64,000 bases of DNA from Streptomyces tuirus (GCA_018195615.1 JAGTPG010000002.1:3476501-3540500); one strand, 5' to 3'; positions 1 through 9,059 are shown, numbered from the stretch's first letter. Notes: generated from the sequence alone by a model not told the origin. Translations and numbers: made by a program.

Positions 1-226
1 GGGACAGGGCCAGGCAGAGGCGTTCGAGGAGGTCGGCGCGGTTGGCCATGGCCATGCTGCGGCCGCCGACGCCGAGTGCGCCGCGGGCCGGGTGGTCGGC
101 GGCGACGATCATCAGGCGACCGCTCGCGTTCAGCAGCGGCCTGCGTGCGCGGCGGGCGGCGGCCTCGGCGATCGCCTCCGGGCGGTGGCTGCGGAGGCGG
201 ACGAGCTCGGAGACGTCGACGGTCAT
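1..226 (-). CDS. Cgl0159-family (beta/alpha)8 aldolase-like protein, C-terminal part cut off by window edge
   Basis: Only the first 75 codons of this leftward gene are present. The protein opens with MTVDVSELVRLR and contains VAADHPARGALGVGG, the ADH-x-x-x-G type strand found at the start of DhnA/class I aldolase-like TIM barrels. In Streptomyces, a protein of the Cgl0159 family with this N-terminus normally sits directly behind iolC, and here the ATG overlaps the iolC stop codon by four bases (ATGA), so the two are translationally coupled. The family is linked by context to myo-inositol breakdown, where an aldolase cleaves the phosphorylated deoxy-keto-gluconate. The exact reaction of this subgroup is not certain. 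The catalytic lysine region lies outside the window. Confidence 0.72.
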   Translation of the reverse strand, partial: MTVDVSELVRLRSHRPEAIAEAAARRARRPLLNASGRLMIVAADHPARGALGVGGRSMAMANRADLLERLCLALS

Positions 227-1172
227 GTGACGGCCCCCGCGGTGACGGCCGCCTCGATCTCGTCCGGGGTGGGCATCGCGGAGGAGCACTCCAGACGGGA
301 GGCGACGATGGCCCCGGCGGCGTTGGCATGCCGCATGGTCTGCTCGATGTTCCAGGCGGCGAGGAGGCCGTGGACCAGGGAGCCGCCGAAGGCGTCGCCG
401 GCGCCGAGGCCGTTGAGGACGTCCACGGGGAGCGGCGGGACCTCGGCGGCCTCGCCCTCCCGGTTCACGGCCAGGACTCCCTTGGGGCCCTGCTTGACGA
501 CGGCGAGTTCGACGCCCGCGTCCAGGAGGGCACGGGCGGCGGCATGCGGCTCGCGCACGCCGGTGGCGACCTCCACCTCGTCGAGGTTGCCGACGGCGAC
601 GGTGGTGTGGCGCAGGGCCTCCGCGTAGAAGGGGCGGGCCGCGTCGGGGTCGGTCCAGAACATCGGGCGCCAGTCGAGGTCGAAGACCGTGGTGCCGGAC
701 TTGGCGCGGTGGGCGAGGGCCGCGAGGGTCGCCGTGCGGCTGGGCTCCTCGCTCAGGCCGGTGCCCGTGACCCAGAAGACGCGGGCCTCGCGGATGGCGT
801 CGAGGTCGAGTTCGTGGGCGTCGATCTCCAGGTCGGGGGCCTTGGGCTGCCGGTAGAAGTACAGCGGGAAGTCGTCCGGCGGGAAGACCTCGCAGAAGGT
901 GACCGGCGTGGGCAGGCCGGGGACCGGGGTGACCCAGCGGTCGTCCACCCGAAGCCCCGCAGGGCCTCGTGGAGGTAGGTGCCGAAGGGGTCGTCGCCGG
1001 TCCGCGTGATCACCGCGGTCCGGCGCCCCAGGCGGGCCGCGGCGACCGCGACGTTCGTCGCCGAGCCGCCGAGGAACTTGCCGAAGGACGTGACCTGCGG
1101 CAGCGGGACGCCCGTCTGGAGCGGGTACAGATCCACTCCGATCCGCCCCATGGTGATCAGGTCGTACGCCAT
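223..1172 (-). CDS. iolC: 5-dehydro-2-deoxygluconokinase, reading frame broken once
   Basis: This is a PfkB-family sugar kinase of inositol catabolism that phosphorylates 5-dehydro-2-deoxy-D-gluconate in the cytoplasm. The N-terminal part starts MAYDLITMGRIGVDLYP and has the PfkB glycine motif GGSATNVAVAAARLG. The C-terminal part has NGLGAGDAFGGSLVHG, where the GAGD aspartate is the catalytic base. The two parts lie in different frames: after LHEALRGFG the reading must shift at the ccc run near 948-950 (one base missing) to continue VDDRWVTPVPGLP. The joined length, about 316 residues, is normal for IolC. The longer upstream start at 1221 belongs to the wrong frame. The gene is coupled to the downstream aldolase-like gene. 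A palindromic operator candidate lies 70 bp upstream. Family assignment is firm; whether the break is real or a base-calling error is open. Confidence 0.85.
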
Positions 1173-1575
1173 CGGCTTCCCCTCTGGTGTCGGCTCTCCC
1201 CGGCTTTGTAGCCCCCTTCACGAAGCCCTGTCAATGTTTTGTCCGGACATTCGGACCAGATCATGACAGCGCTTTCGGGTGACCTGGTGGATGTCCTGTC
1301 TGCTCGATGGCTGGGATCGGTCCCGGGCGCCGCGTCAAGCCGCTCCGCCGACGCCGCTGCGCCTGTCTTCGCCCCGGCTGTGTCACAAAGGCCGCCTCCC
1401 TGTCACGCGCGTCCCGCGTACGCACGGCTTCCGTCACGTCCGGCGCACAGGCCCTGCCCTGTGTCACCGAGTGTCGTTGACCGGACACAGGCTTGTTGAT
1501 CGCCAGCGCAGCGCCCGGCTCCCCCGGGCGGCCGCCCCCGGCCGCCACCGTGGTGCGCGCGGGGAGGTGCACGTC
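1173..1575. other. Intergenic region between iolC and the small HTH gene
   Basis: About 400 bp without a convincing gene. The half next to iolC holds a perfect 10-bp palindrome, described separately. The rest is pyrimidine-rich, has no coding bias and contains only short open frames with unnatural composition. The last 20 bp carry a strong ribosome binding site (GGGGAGGTG, 1561-1569) for the HTH gene. Confidence 0.5.
1233..1258. promoter_or_regulatory. Palindromic operator candidate upstream of iolC
   Basis: A perfect palindrome TGTCCGGACA (1240-1249) sits in an A/T-richer pocket (AATGTTT... TTCGGAC) about 70 bp upstream of the iolC start. Its position fits a repressor site for the inositol genes. 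The regulator is not in the window, so the binding protein is unknown. Confidence 0.4.
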
Positions 1576-1776
1576 ATGTCCGACCGAAGGCTCTGGTCCT
1601 ACAAGGAGATCGCGGCCCACATCCGGGTGCAGCCCGACACCGTGCGGTCGTACCGCAAGCACGGTCTGCTGCCCCCGCCCGATCACGTCGAGGGCGGCAA
1701 GCCCTACTGGTACGCCGACACAGTGCGGGCGTGGGTGGCCTCCAGGCCCGGCAACCGCAACCGAAGAGACGACTGA
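1576..1776 (+). CDS. Small helix-turn-helix DNA-binding protein (AlpA/MerR-like)
   Basis: A 66-residue cytoplasmic protein starting MSDRRLWSYKEIAAHIRVQP. Residues 8-35 form a clear helix-turn-helix (SYKEIAAHIRVQPDTVRSYR), followed by a GLLPPPDHVEGGKPYWYADTVRAW wing typical of excisionase/AlpA-like and MerR N-terminal domains. It carries no effector domain. The ATG is chosen because GGGGAGGTG lies 7 bases before it. The frame stays open further upstream, but that part is low-quality sequence. Proteins of this kind are common and largely uncharacterised in Streptomyces, and its target is unknown. Confidence 0.75.
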   Translation: MSDRRLWSYKEIAAHIRVQPDTVRSYRKHGLLPPPDHVEGGKPYWYADTVRAWVASRPGNRNRRDD

Positions 1777-1802
1777 TCTGAGCGCTCCGACCTCTTACGG
1801 CG

Positions 1803-2846
1803 TCAGCTCCACGGCTCGATGACCGTCGCGCCCGCTCCCGGTGCCGTCCCCATCGCCGCCAGTGCGGCCGGGGCGTCGTCCAGCGGGATCGTGGACGTCA
1901 CCAGCAGGTCGGGGCGCAGGACACCGCTGCGGACCAGCTCCAGCATCGGCGGGTAGCTGTGCGCGGCCATGCCGTGGCTGCCGAGGAGTTCGAGCTCCAG
2001 GGCGATCGCGCGGGCCATCGGCACGGGGGTCGTCCCGGACGGTGAGGGCAGCAGGCCCACCTGGACGTGCCGGCCGCGGCGGCGCAGGCCGTTCACGGAG
2101 GCGGCGCAGGTGGCGGGAGAGCCGAGGGCGTCGAGAGAGAGGTGGGCACCACCGCCCGTGAGGTCACGGACCGCCGCCCCGGTGTCCGCCACGGACGCCG
2201 CGTCCAGGCAGTGGGCCGCGCCGAACGTCCGTGCCAGGTCCAGGGCCCGGTCCGACACGTCGACGGCCACGACCCGCGCGCCCGACGCCGCCGCGATCAT
2301 CACCGCCGAGAGACCGACCCCGCCGCACCCGTGCACCGCGGCCCACTCCCCGGCCGCGACCCGCCCCTGCCGCACCACCGCCCGGTACGCCGTGGCGAAC
2401 CGGCAGCCGAGTGAGGCCGCCGTCCCGAAGGACAGTTCCTCGGGCACCGCCACGAGGTTGACGTCGGCGTGGTCCAGGGCCACGTACTCGGCGAACGATC
2501 CCCAGTGCGTGAAGCCGGGCTGGGTCTGGCGCTCGCACACCTGGTGGTCGCCCGCCGCGCAGGACGGGCAGGTGCCGCAGGCGCAGATGAACGGCACCGT
2601 GACCCGGTCACCGGGCCGCCAGTGGGTCACCCGCGCGCCCACCGCCTCGACGACACCGGCCAGTTCATGCCCGGGCACGTGCGGCAGCGCGATGTCCGGA
2701 TCGTGGCCCTGCCAGCCGTGCCAGTCGCTGCGGCACAGCCCGGTGGCCTCGACCCGCACGACGACCCCGTGCTCCGCCGGCTCCGGATGCTGGACCTCCC
2801 GGACCTCGGCCGGCTTCCCGTACCGCTCAAACACCACGGCCCGCAT
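1803..2846 (-). CDS. Zinc-dependent alcohol dehydrogenase (MDR family)
   Basis: A 347-residue medium-chain NAD(P)-dependent alcohol dehydrogenase. The GroES-like half has the catalytic zinc region ATGLCRSDWHGW and GHELAGVVEAVG, and the four structural zinc cysteines in CACGTCPSCAAGDHQVC near residues 90-106. The Rossmann half has HGCGGVGLSAVMIA followed by VVAVDVSDRAL, whose acidic residue suggests NAD preference. Length and domain order are normal and the frame is intact. It runs in the same direction as the upstream exporter but is separated from it by about 140 bp, so it is probably transcribed alone. The substrate cannot be read from the sequence. Confidence 0.88.
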   Translation of the reverse strand: MRAVVFERYGKPAEVREVQHPEPAEHGVVVRVEATGLCRSDWHGWQGHDPDIALPHVPGHELAGVVEAVGARVTHWRPGDRVTVPFICACGTCPSCAAGDHQVCERQTQPGFTHWGSFAEYVALDHADVNLVAVPEELSFGTAASLGCRFATAYRAVVRQGRVAAGEWAAVHGCGGVGLSAVMIAAASGARVVAVDVSDRALDLARTFGAAHCLDAASVADTGAAVRDLTGGGAHLSLDALGSPATCAASVNGLRRRGRHVQVGLLPSPSGTTPVPMARAIALELELLGSHGMAAHSYPPMLELVRSGVLRPDLLVTSTIPLDDAPAALAAMGTAPGAGATVIEPWS

Positions 2847-2982
2847 GGCCCACCCGCCTTCCGTTCGTGTCCGGGGTCGCTGTGCGTCCTCGCGCCCCGG
2901 ACAGTCAGCGCCTCGGGGGAACGCTAGGGGGTGTCCGGAGGGGGTGTCCGGCCGGTGGGCGGCCAGGCGTGGCGAAGGCGCT

Positions 2983-5189
2983 TCAGCTCCGGGCCCCGAC
3001 CGTGTCCCTGGCCGGTTCCGTTTCCCTCGCCCCGTCCGGGTCGCTCTCGCTGAGGCCGAAGCGTTCGTGGAAGCGGCGCAGGGGGCCCGGGGCCCACCAG
3101 GTGGCGCGGCCCGTGAGGCGCATGACCGCGGGGACCAGGAGGCTGCGGACGATCATCGCGTCCATCAGGACCGCCAGGGCGATGCCCAGGCCCAGCATCT
3201 TGGTGTTGGTGACCCGGGAGGTGCCTATCGCGACCATGACCACGGCCAGGATGACCGCCGCCGCCGTGATCAGCCCGCCGGTGCGCTGGAGGCCGTGGCG
3301 GACGGCCTGGTCGTGGTCGCCGGTGTGGTCGTACTCCTCCTTGATGCGGGAGAGCAGGAACACGCCGTAGTCCATGGACAGGCCGAAGGCCACGCAGAAC
3401 ATCAGGACCGGGAGGGTCGTCTCGATGGAGCCGGGGCTGGTGAAGCCGAGCAGGCCGGAGAGGTGGCCGTCCTGGAAGACCCAGACGACCGCGCCGAACA
3501 TGGCCGTCAGGCTGAGCGCGTTGAGCACGACCGCCTGGATCGGGATCAGCACACTGCCCGTGAGGAGGAAGACCAGGAGCAGCGTGACGATCGTGATGAA
3601 CACGGCCGCGAGCGGCAGGCGTTCCCCTATGGCGTCCTTGGAGTCGACCAGGACGGCCGCCGTGCCGGTCACCTGGGTGTCGAAGGGGGCTTGTGTCTCG
3701 CGGAGTTCGCCGACGAGGCGCTGGGCCGGGTCGTCGACCGCCTCGCCCTTCGGCAGCACCGTGAAGTACGCCGAGTCGCCCTTCACCAGCGGTCCGTCGA
3801 CCCGCTGCACATCGGGCAGTGCGGCGATCCGCTCCTTGTAGGCGCCGTACTGCGCCTTGGTCGCGCGGCCCTCGGCGAGGACCTCGAGACCGCCGCCGGG
3901 GCTGCCCGGGAAGCCCTCCCGGATGTGCTGCTGCACGACATGGGACTCGGAGGTCGAGGGCAGCTGACGGTCGTCGGCGGTGCCGAACTTCACGCCCAGG
4001 AAGGGCAGTCCCAGCAGGACGAGGACGGCTGTGGTGCCGAGGGCGAAGAACGGGGCCCGGCGCATGACGAGCCGCGCCGTGCGCGCCCAGGCCCTGCCCT
4101 CCTCCCCGGCGGGCTCCGGTCGGTGTCCGCGCCGGAACAGGCGGCGCAGATCCAGGGCGTTGACCCGGTGCCCCAGCAGCATCAGCGCCGCCGGGAGCAG
4201 GATCAGCGCGGCCGCCGCGGCCAGCAGTACGACGGCGATCCCGGCGTAGGCGAAGGACCGCAGGAAGTACTGCGGGAAGACCAGCATCGCCGCCAGGGAC
4301 ACCGCGACCGTGAGGGCGGAGAACAGCACGGTGCGGCCGGCGGTCCGCAGGGTCGTGCCGATCGCGGTCAAGGTCTCGGCGCCGGTGGAGAGTTCCTCGC
4401 GGAAGCGGCGGACGATGAACAGCGCGTAGTCGACGGCGAGGCCGAGGCCGAGGGCCGTGGTGAGGTTGATGGCGAACACGGACACGTCGGTGAGTTCCGT
4501 GAGGCCGCGCAGGATCGCGTTCGTCCGAGGATCGCGACGATGCCGATGCCGAGCGGCAGCAGGGCCGCGACGGCGCTGCCGAAGACCATCACCAGCAGCA
4601 CGAGCGTCACCGGCAGGGCGATGAGCTCCGCCCGGGTCAGGTCCTCCTGGATGATCGTCTGCATCTCGTGCCGTACGGCGACCGGGCCTCCGACGCTGAC
4701 CTCCACCGGGCCGTGCGCGCCGCGGTAGTGGGGCGCGATGCGCTCCAGGGTGTCGCCCGCGGTCTTCTCCTCGCCCGTGATGCGGGCGGCTATCAGCGCC
4801 TCGTGACCGTCCTCGGCGCGCAGGGCCGGGGTGCCGGACTGCCAGTAGGAGCCGACGCCGGTGACGCCCTGCTCGCTCGCCAGGCGCTCCGCGAGGCGCT
4901 CGGCCCGGGCGGCGACGGCCGGATCGTCGACCGAGGCGTCGCCCGCGTCGACCAGGAGCAGCAGGTTGGGCTGGGAGCCGGGGAACTCGCGCTCCAGGGC
5001 CTTCGTCGCGTACGTGGACCCGGCGGCCGGGTCCTCCCAGCCGCCGGCGCCGAGCCGGTCGGCGACGCCGCTGCCGGCCAGCACCGCGAGCGCGGTGAGC
5101 ACCAGCGCCACCAGCAGCGACAGCCTGGGCCGGGCGGTCACGAAACGGGTCCAGCCTCCGACGCGCGGAGGTGTGTTGACTTCGGTCAT
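2983..5189 (-). CDS. MMPL/RND-family membrane transporter, reading frame broken once
   Basis: An integral membrane protein of about 735 residues of the MMPL family, which exports lipids or drugs. It shows the duplicated family plan: an N-terminal helix (LSLLVALVLTALAVLAGSG), an extracytoplasmic domain, a helix bundle containing GLAVDYALFIVRR, a second extracytoplasmic domain, and a second bundle with AFGLSMDYGVFLLSRIKEEY. The intramembrane aspartates in VDYALF and MDYGVF are the proton-relay residues of the family. The frame changes after GIGIVAIL at about 4525, where one G (on the coding strand) appears to be missing; the continuation is TNAILRGLTELTDVS. The ATG at 5189 begins MTEVNTPPRVGGW. 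The divergent TetR gene and the inverted repeats between them indicate repression by that regulator. Confidence 0.87.
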
Positions 5190-5256
5190 CGTGCGGTGTC
5201 CCCTTCACCGTGACCCGTGTCCAGGCGCAGCCTGACAGCGCGGGGCTGCCATAGAC

Positions 5257-5323
5257 TGGCAAACACGAGAGATCGCTCGCATTCTTGCGACTCCAGAATG
5301 CGAGCGACCACTCGCGTTTGTCA
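5257..5323. promoter_or_regulatory. Nested inverted repeats, likely TetR operator, between MMPL and TetR genes
   Basis: An inner perfect 13-bp inverted repeat (TCGCTCGCATTCT at 5273-5285 and its complement at 5295-5307, 9-bp gap) is enclosed by an outer, near-perfect one (TGGCAAACACGAG at 5257-5269 and CTCGCGTTTGTCA at 5311-5323, 11 of 13 positions pairing). Both lie between the divergent starts, the usual place for an autoregulating TetR dimer pair. Confidence 0.65.
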
Positions 5324-5350
5324 ATCGCGTTCTGAGACCTGGGGATACGC

Positions 5351-6124
5351 GTGCCCGAGAAGACCGAGAAGCCGACAGGCGAGAAGCCGGCAAGCGAGAA
5401 GCCGACAGAGACGACGGCGGCAGAGACGACGGCGGCAGAGACGACGGCGGCAGAGACGACGGCGGCAGAGACGACGGCGGCAGAGACGACGGCGGCGGCC
5501 GAGGACCGGCCGCGCCGGCGGCAGGCCCGCGGCGAGCGCCGCATCGCCCAGCTGCTCGAAGCCGCCGCCACGGTCTTCTCCACGACCGGCTACACGGCCG
5601 CCAGCACCAACGCCATCGCCCGCGAGGCGGGCGTCTCACCGGGGACGCTGTACCAGTTCTTCCCGAACAAGGAAGCGATCGCGATCGAGTTGGGCAGCCG
5701 CCTCATGCACGAGATGCGGCAGTCCTACGACGAGGTCCTCGCGCCGATCGACCCCGCGACCACTCGGATCGAGGAGATCATCGCCGGGACCGTGGACCGC
5801 TTCATCGAGTTCAACTGCCGCCATCCGGCCTTCTTCGTGCTGATGCACGGCCCCGACATCCCGGGCCGGATCGCCGAGGAGCACGACGCGCTGCACTCCA
5901 CCCTGGTCGCCCGGGTCGAGACGTTCCTCGCCCCGTTCGCACCCGACACCCCCGCCGCGACGGTCACCCGCACCGCCCAGATGTGCGTCGGCATCTACAA
6001 GGCGGGCCTGGAACTGATCCTGGCCCATGAGGGCGCCGAGCGGGAGGCGTACATCCAGGAGTTGAAGAACGCTCTCCTGCGGTACCTGGGACCACTGGCC
6101 GGGGACATCCCGGGGGCATCATGA
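5351..6124 (+). CDS. TetR-family regulator with a six-fold ETTAA N-terminal repeat
   Basis: A 257-residue TetR regulator starting at GTG. After an unusual 55-residue N-terminal tail comes the canonical HTH domain (RIAQLLEAAATVFSTTGYTA, then STNAIAREAGVSPGTLYQFFPNKE). The C-terminal ligand domain is helical and ends ALLRYLGPLAGDIPGAS. Typical TetR proteins lack such a tail. Here it consists of EKPTGEKPASEKPTE followed by six ETTAA units. No in-frame start lies between the GTG and the HTH, so the tail is probably translated. The neighbouring divergent MMPL transporter is its likely target, through the inverted repeats in front of both genes. The ligand is unknown. Confidence 0.85.
   Translation: MPEKTEKPTGEKPASEKPTETTAAETTAAETTAAETTAAETTAAETTAAAEDRPRRRQARGERRIAQLLEAAATVFSTTGYTAASTNAIAREAGVSPGTLYQFFPNKEAIAIELGSRLMHEMRQSYDEVLAPIDPATTRIEEIIAGTVDRFIEFNCRHPAFFVLMHGPDIPGRIAEEHDALHSTLVARVETFLAPFAPDTPAATVTRTAQMCVGIYKAGLELILAHEGAEREAYIQELKNALLRYLGPLAGDIPGAS
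5408..5497 (+). repeat. Six tandem 15-bp repeats inside the TetR gene
   Basis: The unit GAGACGACGGCGGCA occurs six times without a break. The only change is the last base of the final copy (A to G, silent). Each unit encodes Glu-Thr-Thr-Ala-Ala. The near identity at DNA level points to recent slippage expansion. Confidence 0.95.
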
Positions 6125-6129
6125 AGTGA

Positions 6130-6172
6130 TACCCCTAGGGGTACAGTGGTGGTGTGCGGACCCCCAGGGGGT
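6130..6172 (+). promoter_or_regulatory. Copper-responsive CsoR-type operator, two sites upstream of copZ
   Basis: A perfect 14-bp palindrome TACCCCTAGGGGTA (6130-6143) matches the known CsoR operator form, a G/C-tract pseudo-palindrome flanked by T-A. A second related element ACCCCCAGGGGGT (6160-6172) follows 30 bp later. They lie 38-80 bp before the copZ start, so CsoR would repress copZ and copA until Cu(I) binds. The csoR gene itself is not in the window. Confidence 0.8.
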
Positions 6173-6209
6173 TCCCACAGCCCCACACGCCTCGACGAGG
6201 AGTAACGAC

Positions 6210-6449
6210 ATGACCGCCCAGACCGACACCACGGGCCCCGTCACCACCGTCTACAAGGTGAGCGGCATGAGCTGCGGACACTGCGAGGGCGCCGTCTCCG
6301 GCGAGATCTCCGAGCTCTCGGGCGTCAGTTCGGTGACGGCCGTCGCCTCGACCGGCGAGGTCACCGTCGTCTCCGCGACCCCGCTCGACGACGAGGCCGT
6401 CCGCGCCGCCGTCGACGAGGCCGGCTTCGAGCTGGCCGGCAAGGCCTGA
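6210..6449 (+). CDS. copZ: Copper chaperone CopZ
   Basis: A 79-residue heavy-metal-associated domain protein. The Cu(I) site is the motif GMSCGHC in VYKVSGMSCGHCEGAVSGE, near residues 19-25. The ferredoxin-like fold is complete, ending DEAVRAAVDEAGFELAGKA. It hands Cu(I) to the CopA ATPase in the cytoplasm. The start MTAQTDTT is chosen because CGAGGAG precedes it by about 9 bases; the longer open frame upstream runs through the operator and is not coding. CopA follows in the same direction after about 150 bp. Confidence 0.92.
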   Translation: MTAQTDTTGPVTTVYKVSGMSCGHCEGAVSGEISELSGVSSVTAVASTGEVTVVSATPLDDEAVRAAVDEAGFELAGKA

Positions 6450-6600
6450 TCCGGGCCGGAGCCCGACCCGCCAGGCCTGAGACGCACCGGACCTGGCACT
6501 CGTACCGACGTACGGGCCGTACGCCGCCGCCCCCGGCCCGTACGGCCCGTTCCGCTTCCCGGGCGCCCCCCACCCCCGGAGCACGGACTGGAGTACGGAC

Positions 6601-8841
6601 ATGACCAGCACCACCGCCAAGGCGCCGACGGACCGCGAGCCCGCGCTCGCCGAGGTCGAGCTGCTCATCGGCGGGATGACCTGCGCGTCCTGCGCGGCCC
6701 GCGTCGAGAAGAAGCTCAACCGCATGGACGGCGTCACCGCGACGGTGAACTACGCGACGGAGAAGGCCCGGGTCGCCTACCCCGCGGGGACCGAGGTCGC
6801 CGATTTGATCGCGACCGTGGTGAAGACCGGGTACACCGCGCAGGAGCCCGCGCCGCCGCGCGAGGAGACATCCGCCGCCGAGGAGGAGGACCCCGAGCTG
6901 TCGGCCCTCCGGCAGCGTCTCGTCGGCTCGGCCGCCCTCGCCGTGCCCGTCGTCCTGCTGGCGATGATCCCGGCCCTGCAGCTCGACAACTGGCAGTGGC
7001 TCTCGCTCACCCTCGCCGCACCCGTCGTCGTCTGGGGCGGGCTGCCGTTCCACCGGGCGGCCTGGACGAACGCCCGGCACGGCGCCGCCACCATGGACAC
7101 GCTGGTCTCCCTCGGCACGCTGGCCGCGTTCGGCTGGTCCCTGTGGGCGCTGTTCCTCGGTGACGCGGGCATGCCGGGCATGCGGCACCCCTTCGAGCTC
7201 ACGGTCTCGCGCGGCGACGGCGCCTCCTCGATCTACCTGGAGGTCGCCTCCGGCGTCACGGCCTTCATCCTGCTGGGCCGCTACCTGGAGGCCCGTTCCA
7301 AGCGCCGCGCCGGGGCGGCCCTCAGGGCGCTGATGGAGCTGGGCGCCAAGGACGTCGCCGTCCTGCGCGACGGCCGCGAGGTGCGGATCCCGGCGCAGCG
7401 GCTGGCCGTCGGCGACCGGTTCGTCGTACGGCCCGGCGAGAAGATCGCCACCGACGGCACGGTCACGGAGGGAACCTCCGCGGTGGACGCCTCGATGCTG
7501 ACCGGCGAGTCGATGCCGGTGGACGTGACGGCCGGGGACACGGTCACCGGCGCGACGGTCAACGTCGGCGGCCGGCTCGTCGTCGAGGCGACCCGGGTCG
7601 GCGCCGACACGCAGCTCGCGCGGATGGCGCGGCTGGTGGAGGAGGCGCAGAACGGCAAGGCCGAGGTGCAGCGGCTCGCCGACCGGGTCGCCGGGATCTT
7701 CGTGCCGGTGGTCCTGCTGATCGCCGTCGCCACGGCCGGGGCCTGGCTCGGACTGACCGGCGACGACGTCGCCGCGTTCACCGCCGGCGTCGCGGTCCTG
7801 ATCATCGCCTGCCCCTGCGCGCTGGGACTGGCCACCCCGACCGCGCTGATGGTCGGCACGGGCCGGGGAGCCCAGCTCGGCATCCTGATCAAGGGCCCGG
7901 AGGTGCTGGAGTCCACGCGGCGGATCGACACGGTCGTCCTGGACAAGACCGGCACGGTCACCACGGGCCGGATGACCCTCCAGGAGGTGCACGTCGCCGA
8001 GGGCGCGGACGAGAAGCAGGTGCTGCGGCTCGCGGGCGCGGTCGAGCACGCCTCCGAGCACCCCGTGGCCCGGGCGATCGCGCTGGGCGCCGAGGAGAGG
8101 GCCGGACAGCTCCCGCGGGTGGAGGAGTTCGAGAGCGTCCCCGGCCGGGGCGTACGCGGGCGCGTGGAGGGCCGTGCGGTCACCGTGGGGCGGCTCTTCG
8201 ACGAGGTACCGCCGGAGCTGGCCCGGGCGCGGGACGAGGCCGAGCGGGCCGGGCGTACGGCCGTCCTGGCCGGCTGGGACGGGACCGCGCGGGCCGTCCT
8301 GGCGGTTGCGGACACGGTCAAGGAGACCAGCGCCGAGGCGGTGCGCGAGCTGCGCGCGCTGGGACTCACACCGGTGCTGCTGACCGGGGACCACCGGGCG
8401 GTGGCCGAGGCGGTGGCGAAGGCGGTGGGGATCGACCAGGTGGTGGCGGAGGTACTGCCCGAGGACAAGGTCGACGCAGTACGGCGACTGCGGGCCGAGG
8501 GACGGGTCGTCGCCATGGTGGGCGACGGAGTCAACGACGCGGCCGCGCTCGCCACCGCCGATCTGGGCCTGGCCATGGGCACCGGCACGGACGCGGCGAT
8601 CGAGGCGGGCGATCTGACGCTGGTCCGTGGCGACCTGCGGGTGGCCGCGGACGCGATCCGGCTGTCCCGCCGGACGCTGGCCACGATCAAGGGCAACCTC
8701 GTGTGGGCCTTCGGCTACAACGTGGCGGCGCTGCCGCTGGCCGCAGCGGGCCTGCTGAACCCGATGATCGCCGGGGCCGCGATGGCCTTCTCGTCGGTCT
8801 TCGTGGTGACGAACAGTCTCCGCCTACGGACATTCCGGTGA
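6601..8841 (+). CDS. copA: Copper-translocating P1B-type ATPase
   Basis: A 746-residue Cu(I)-exporting ATPase of the cytoplasmic membrane. It has an N-terminal metal-binding domain with GMTCASC (residues 25-31), the intramembrane copper motif CPC in ACPCALGLATP (about residue 405), the phosphorylation motif DKTGT (about 447), the P1B HP motif SEHPVARAI, and the hinge MVGDGVNDAAAL (about 640). The actuator motif TGES lies in SMLTGESMPVD. The final helices end VVTNSLRLRTFR. Length and motifs are complete and the frame is intact. With CopZ and the CsoR-type operators it forms the copper detoxification unit. Confidence 0.95.
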   Translation: MTSTTAKAPTDREPALAEVELLIGGMTCASCAARVEKKLNRMDGVTATVNYATEKARVAYPAGTEVADLIATVVKTGYTAQEPAPPREETSAAEEEDPELSALRQRLVGSAALAVPVVLLAMIPALQLDNWQWLSLTLAAPVVVWGGLPFHRAAWTNARHGAATMDTLVSLGTLAAFGWSLWALFLGDAGMPGMRHPFELTVSRGDGASSIYLEVASGVTAFILLGRYLEARSKRRAGAALRALMELGAKDVAVLRDGREVRIPAQRLAVGDRFVVRPGEKIATDGTVTEGTSAVDASMLTGESMPVDVTAGDTVTGATVNVGGRLVVEATRVGADTQLARMARLVEEAQNGKAEVQRLADRVAGIFVPVVLLIAVATAGAWLGLTGDDVAAFTAGVAVLIIACPCALGLATPTALMVGTGRGAQLGILIKGPEVLESTRRIDTVVLDKTGTVTTGRMTLQEVHVAEGADEKQVLRLAGAVEHASEHPVARAIALGAEERAGQLPRVEEFESVPGRGVRGRVEGRAVTVGRLFDEVPPELARARDEAERAGRTAVLAGWDGTARAVLAVADTVKETSAEAVRELRALGLTPVLLTGDHRAVAEAVAKAVGIDQVVAEVLPEDKVDAVRRLRAEGRVVAMVGDGVNDAAALATADLGLAMGTGTDAAIEAGDLTLVRGDLRVAADAIRLSRRTLATIKGNLVWAFGYNVAALPLAAAGLLNPMIAGAAMAFSSVFVVTNSLRLRTFR

Positions 8842-8952
8842 AGTCCCCCGAATTCGCCCTAAGTTCGCGGCGAACCTGATATGAGCCCCTCTGGAGTCCC
8901 GGGCCCGGCTCACATAAGCTCTTCACAAGGCGTGCGCATCATCCTTACGCTT

Positions 8953-8978
8953 GAGCCCCGGACGGCATATCCGGGCTC
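8953..8978 (+). terminator. Hairpin terminator candidate after copA
   Basis: GAGCCCCGGA pairs with TCCGGGCTC around a 7-base loop, with one bulged C, about 110 bp after the copA stop. A short T-containing stretch (TTGTGT) follows. There is no long U tract, as is common in Streptomyces. Confidence 0.45.
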
Positions 8979-9059
8979 TTGTGTACCTAACGGACATACG
9001 CACGAGACGCAGATCACAGTGATCCGAACGTAACCATCGAAGGGGTTCGAAGGTCTAAG

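Noticed and set aside
1969..4728. A 919-codon rightward open frame opposite the dehydrogenase and MMPL genes
   Set aside because: It is antisense to two recognisable genes and has the Arg/Glu/Gly/Asp-rich composition of a shadow frame in high-G+C DNA.
5408..5497. CRISPR-like array
   Set aside because: The 15-bp units are contiguous without spacers and in frame within the TetR gene, so they are a coding tandem repeat.
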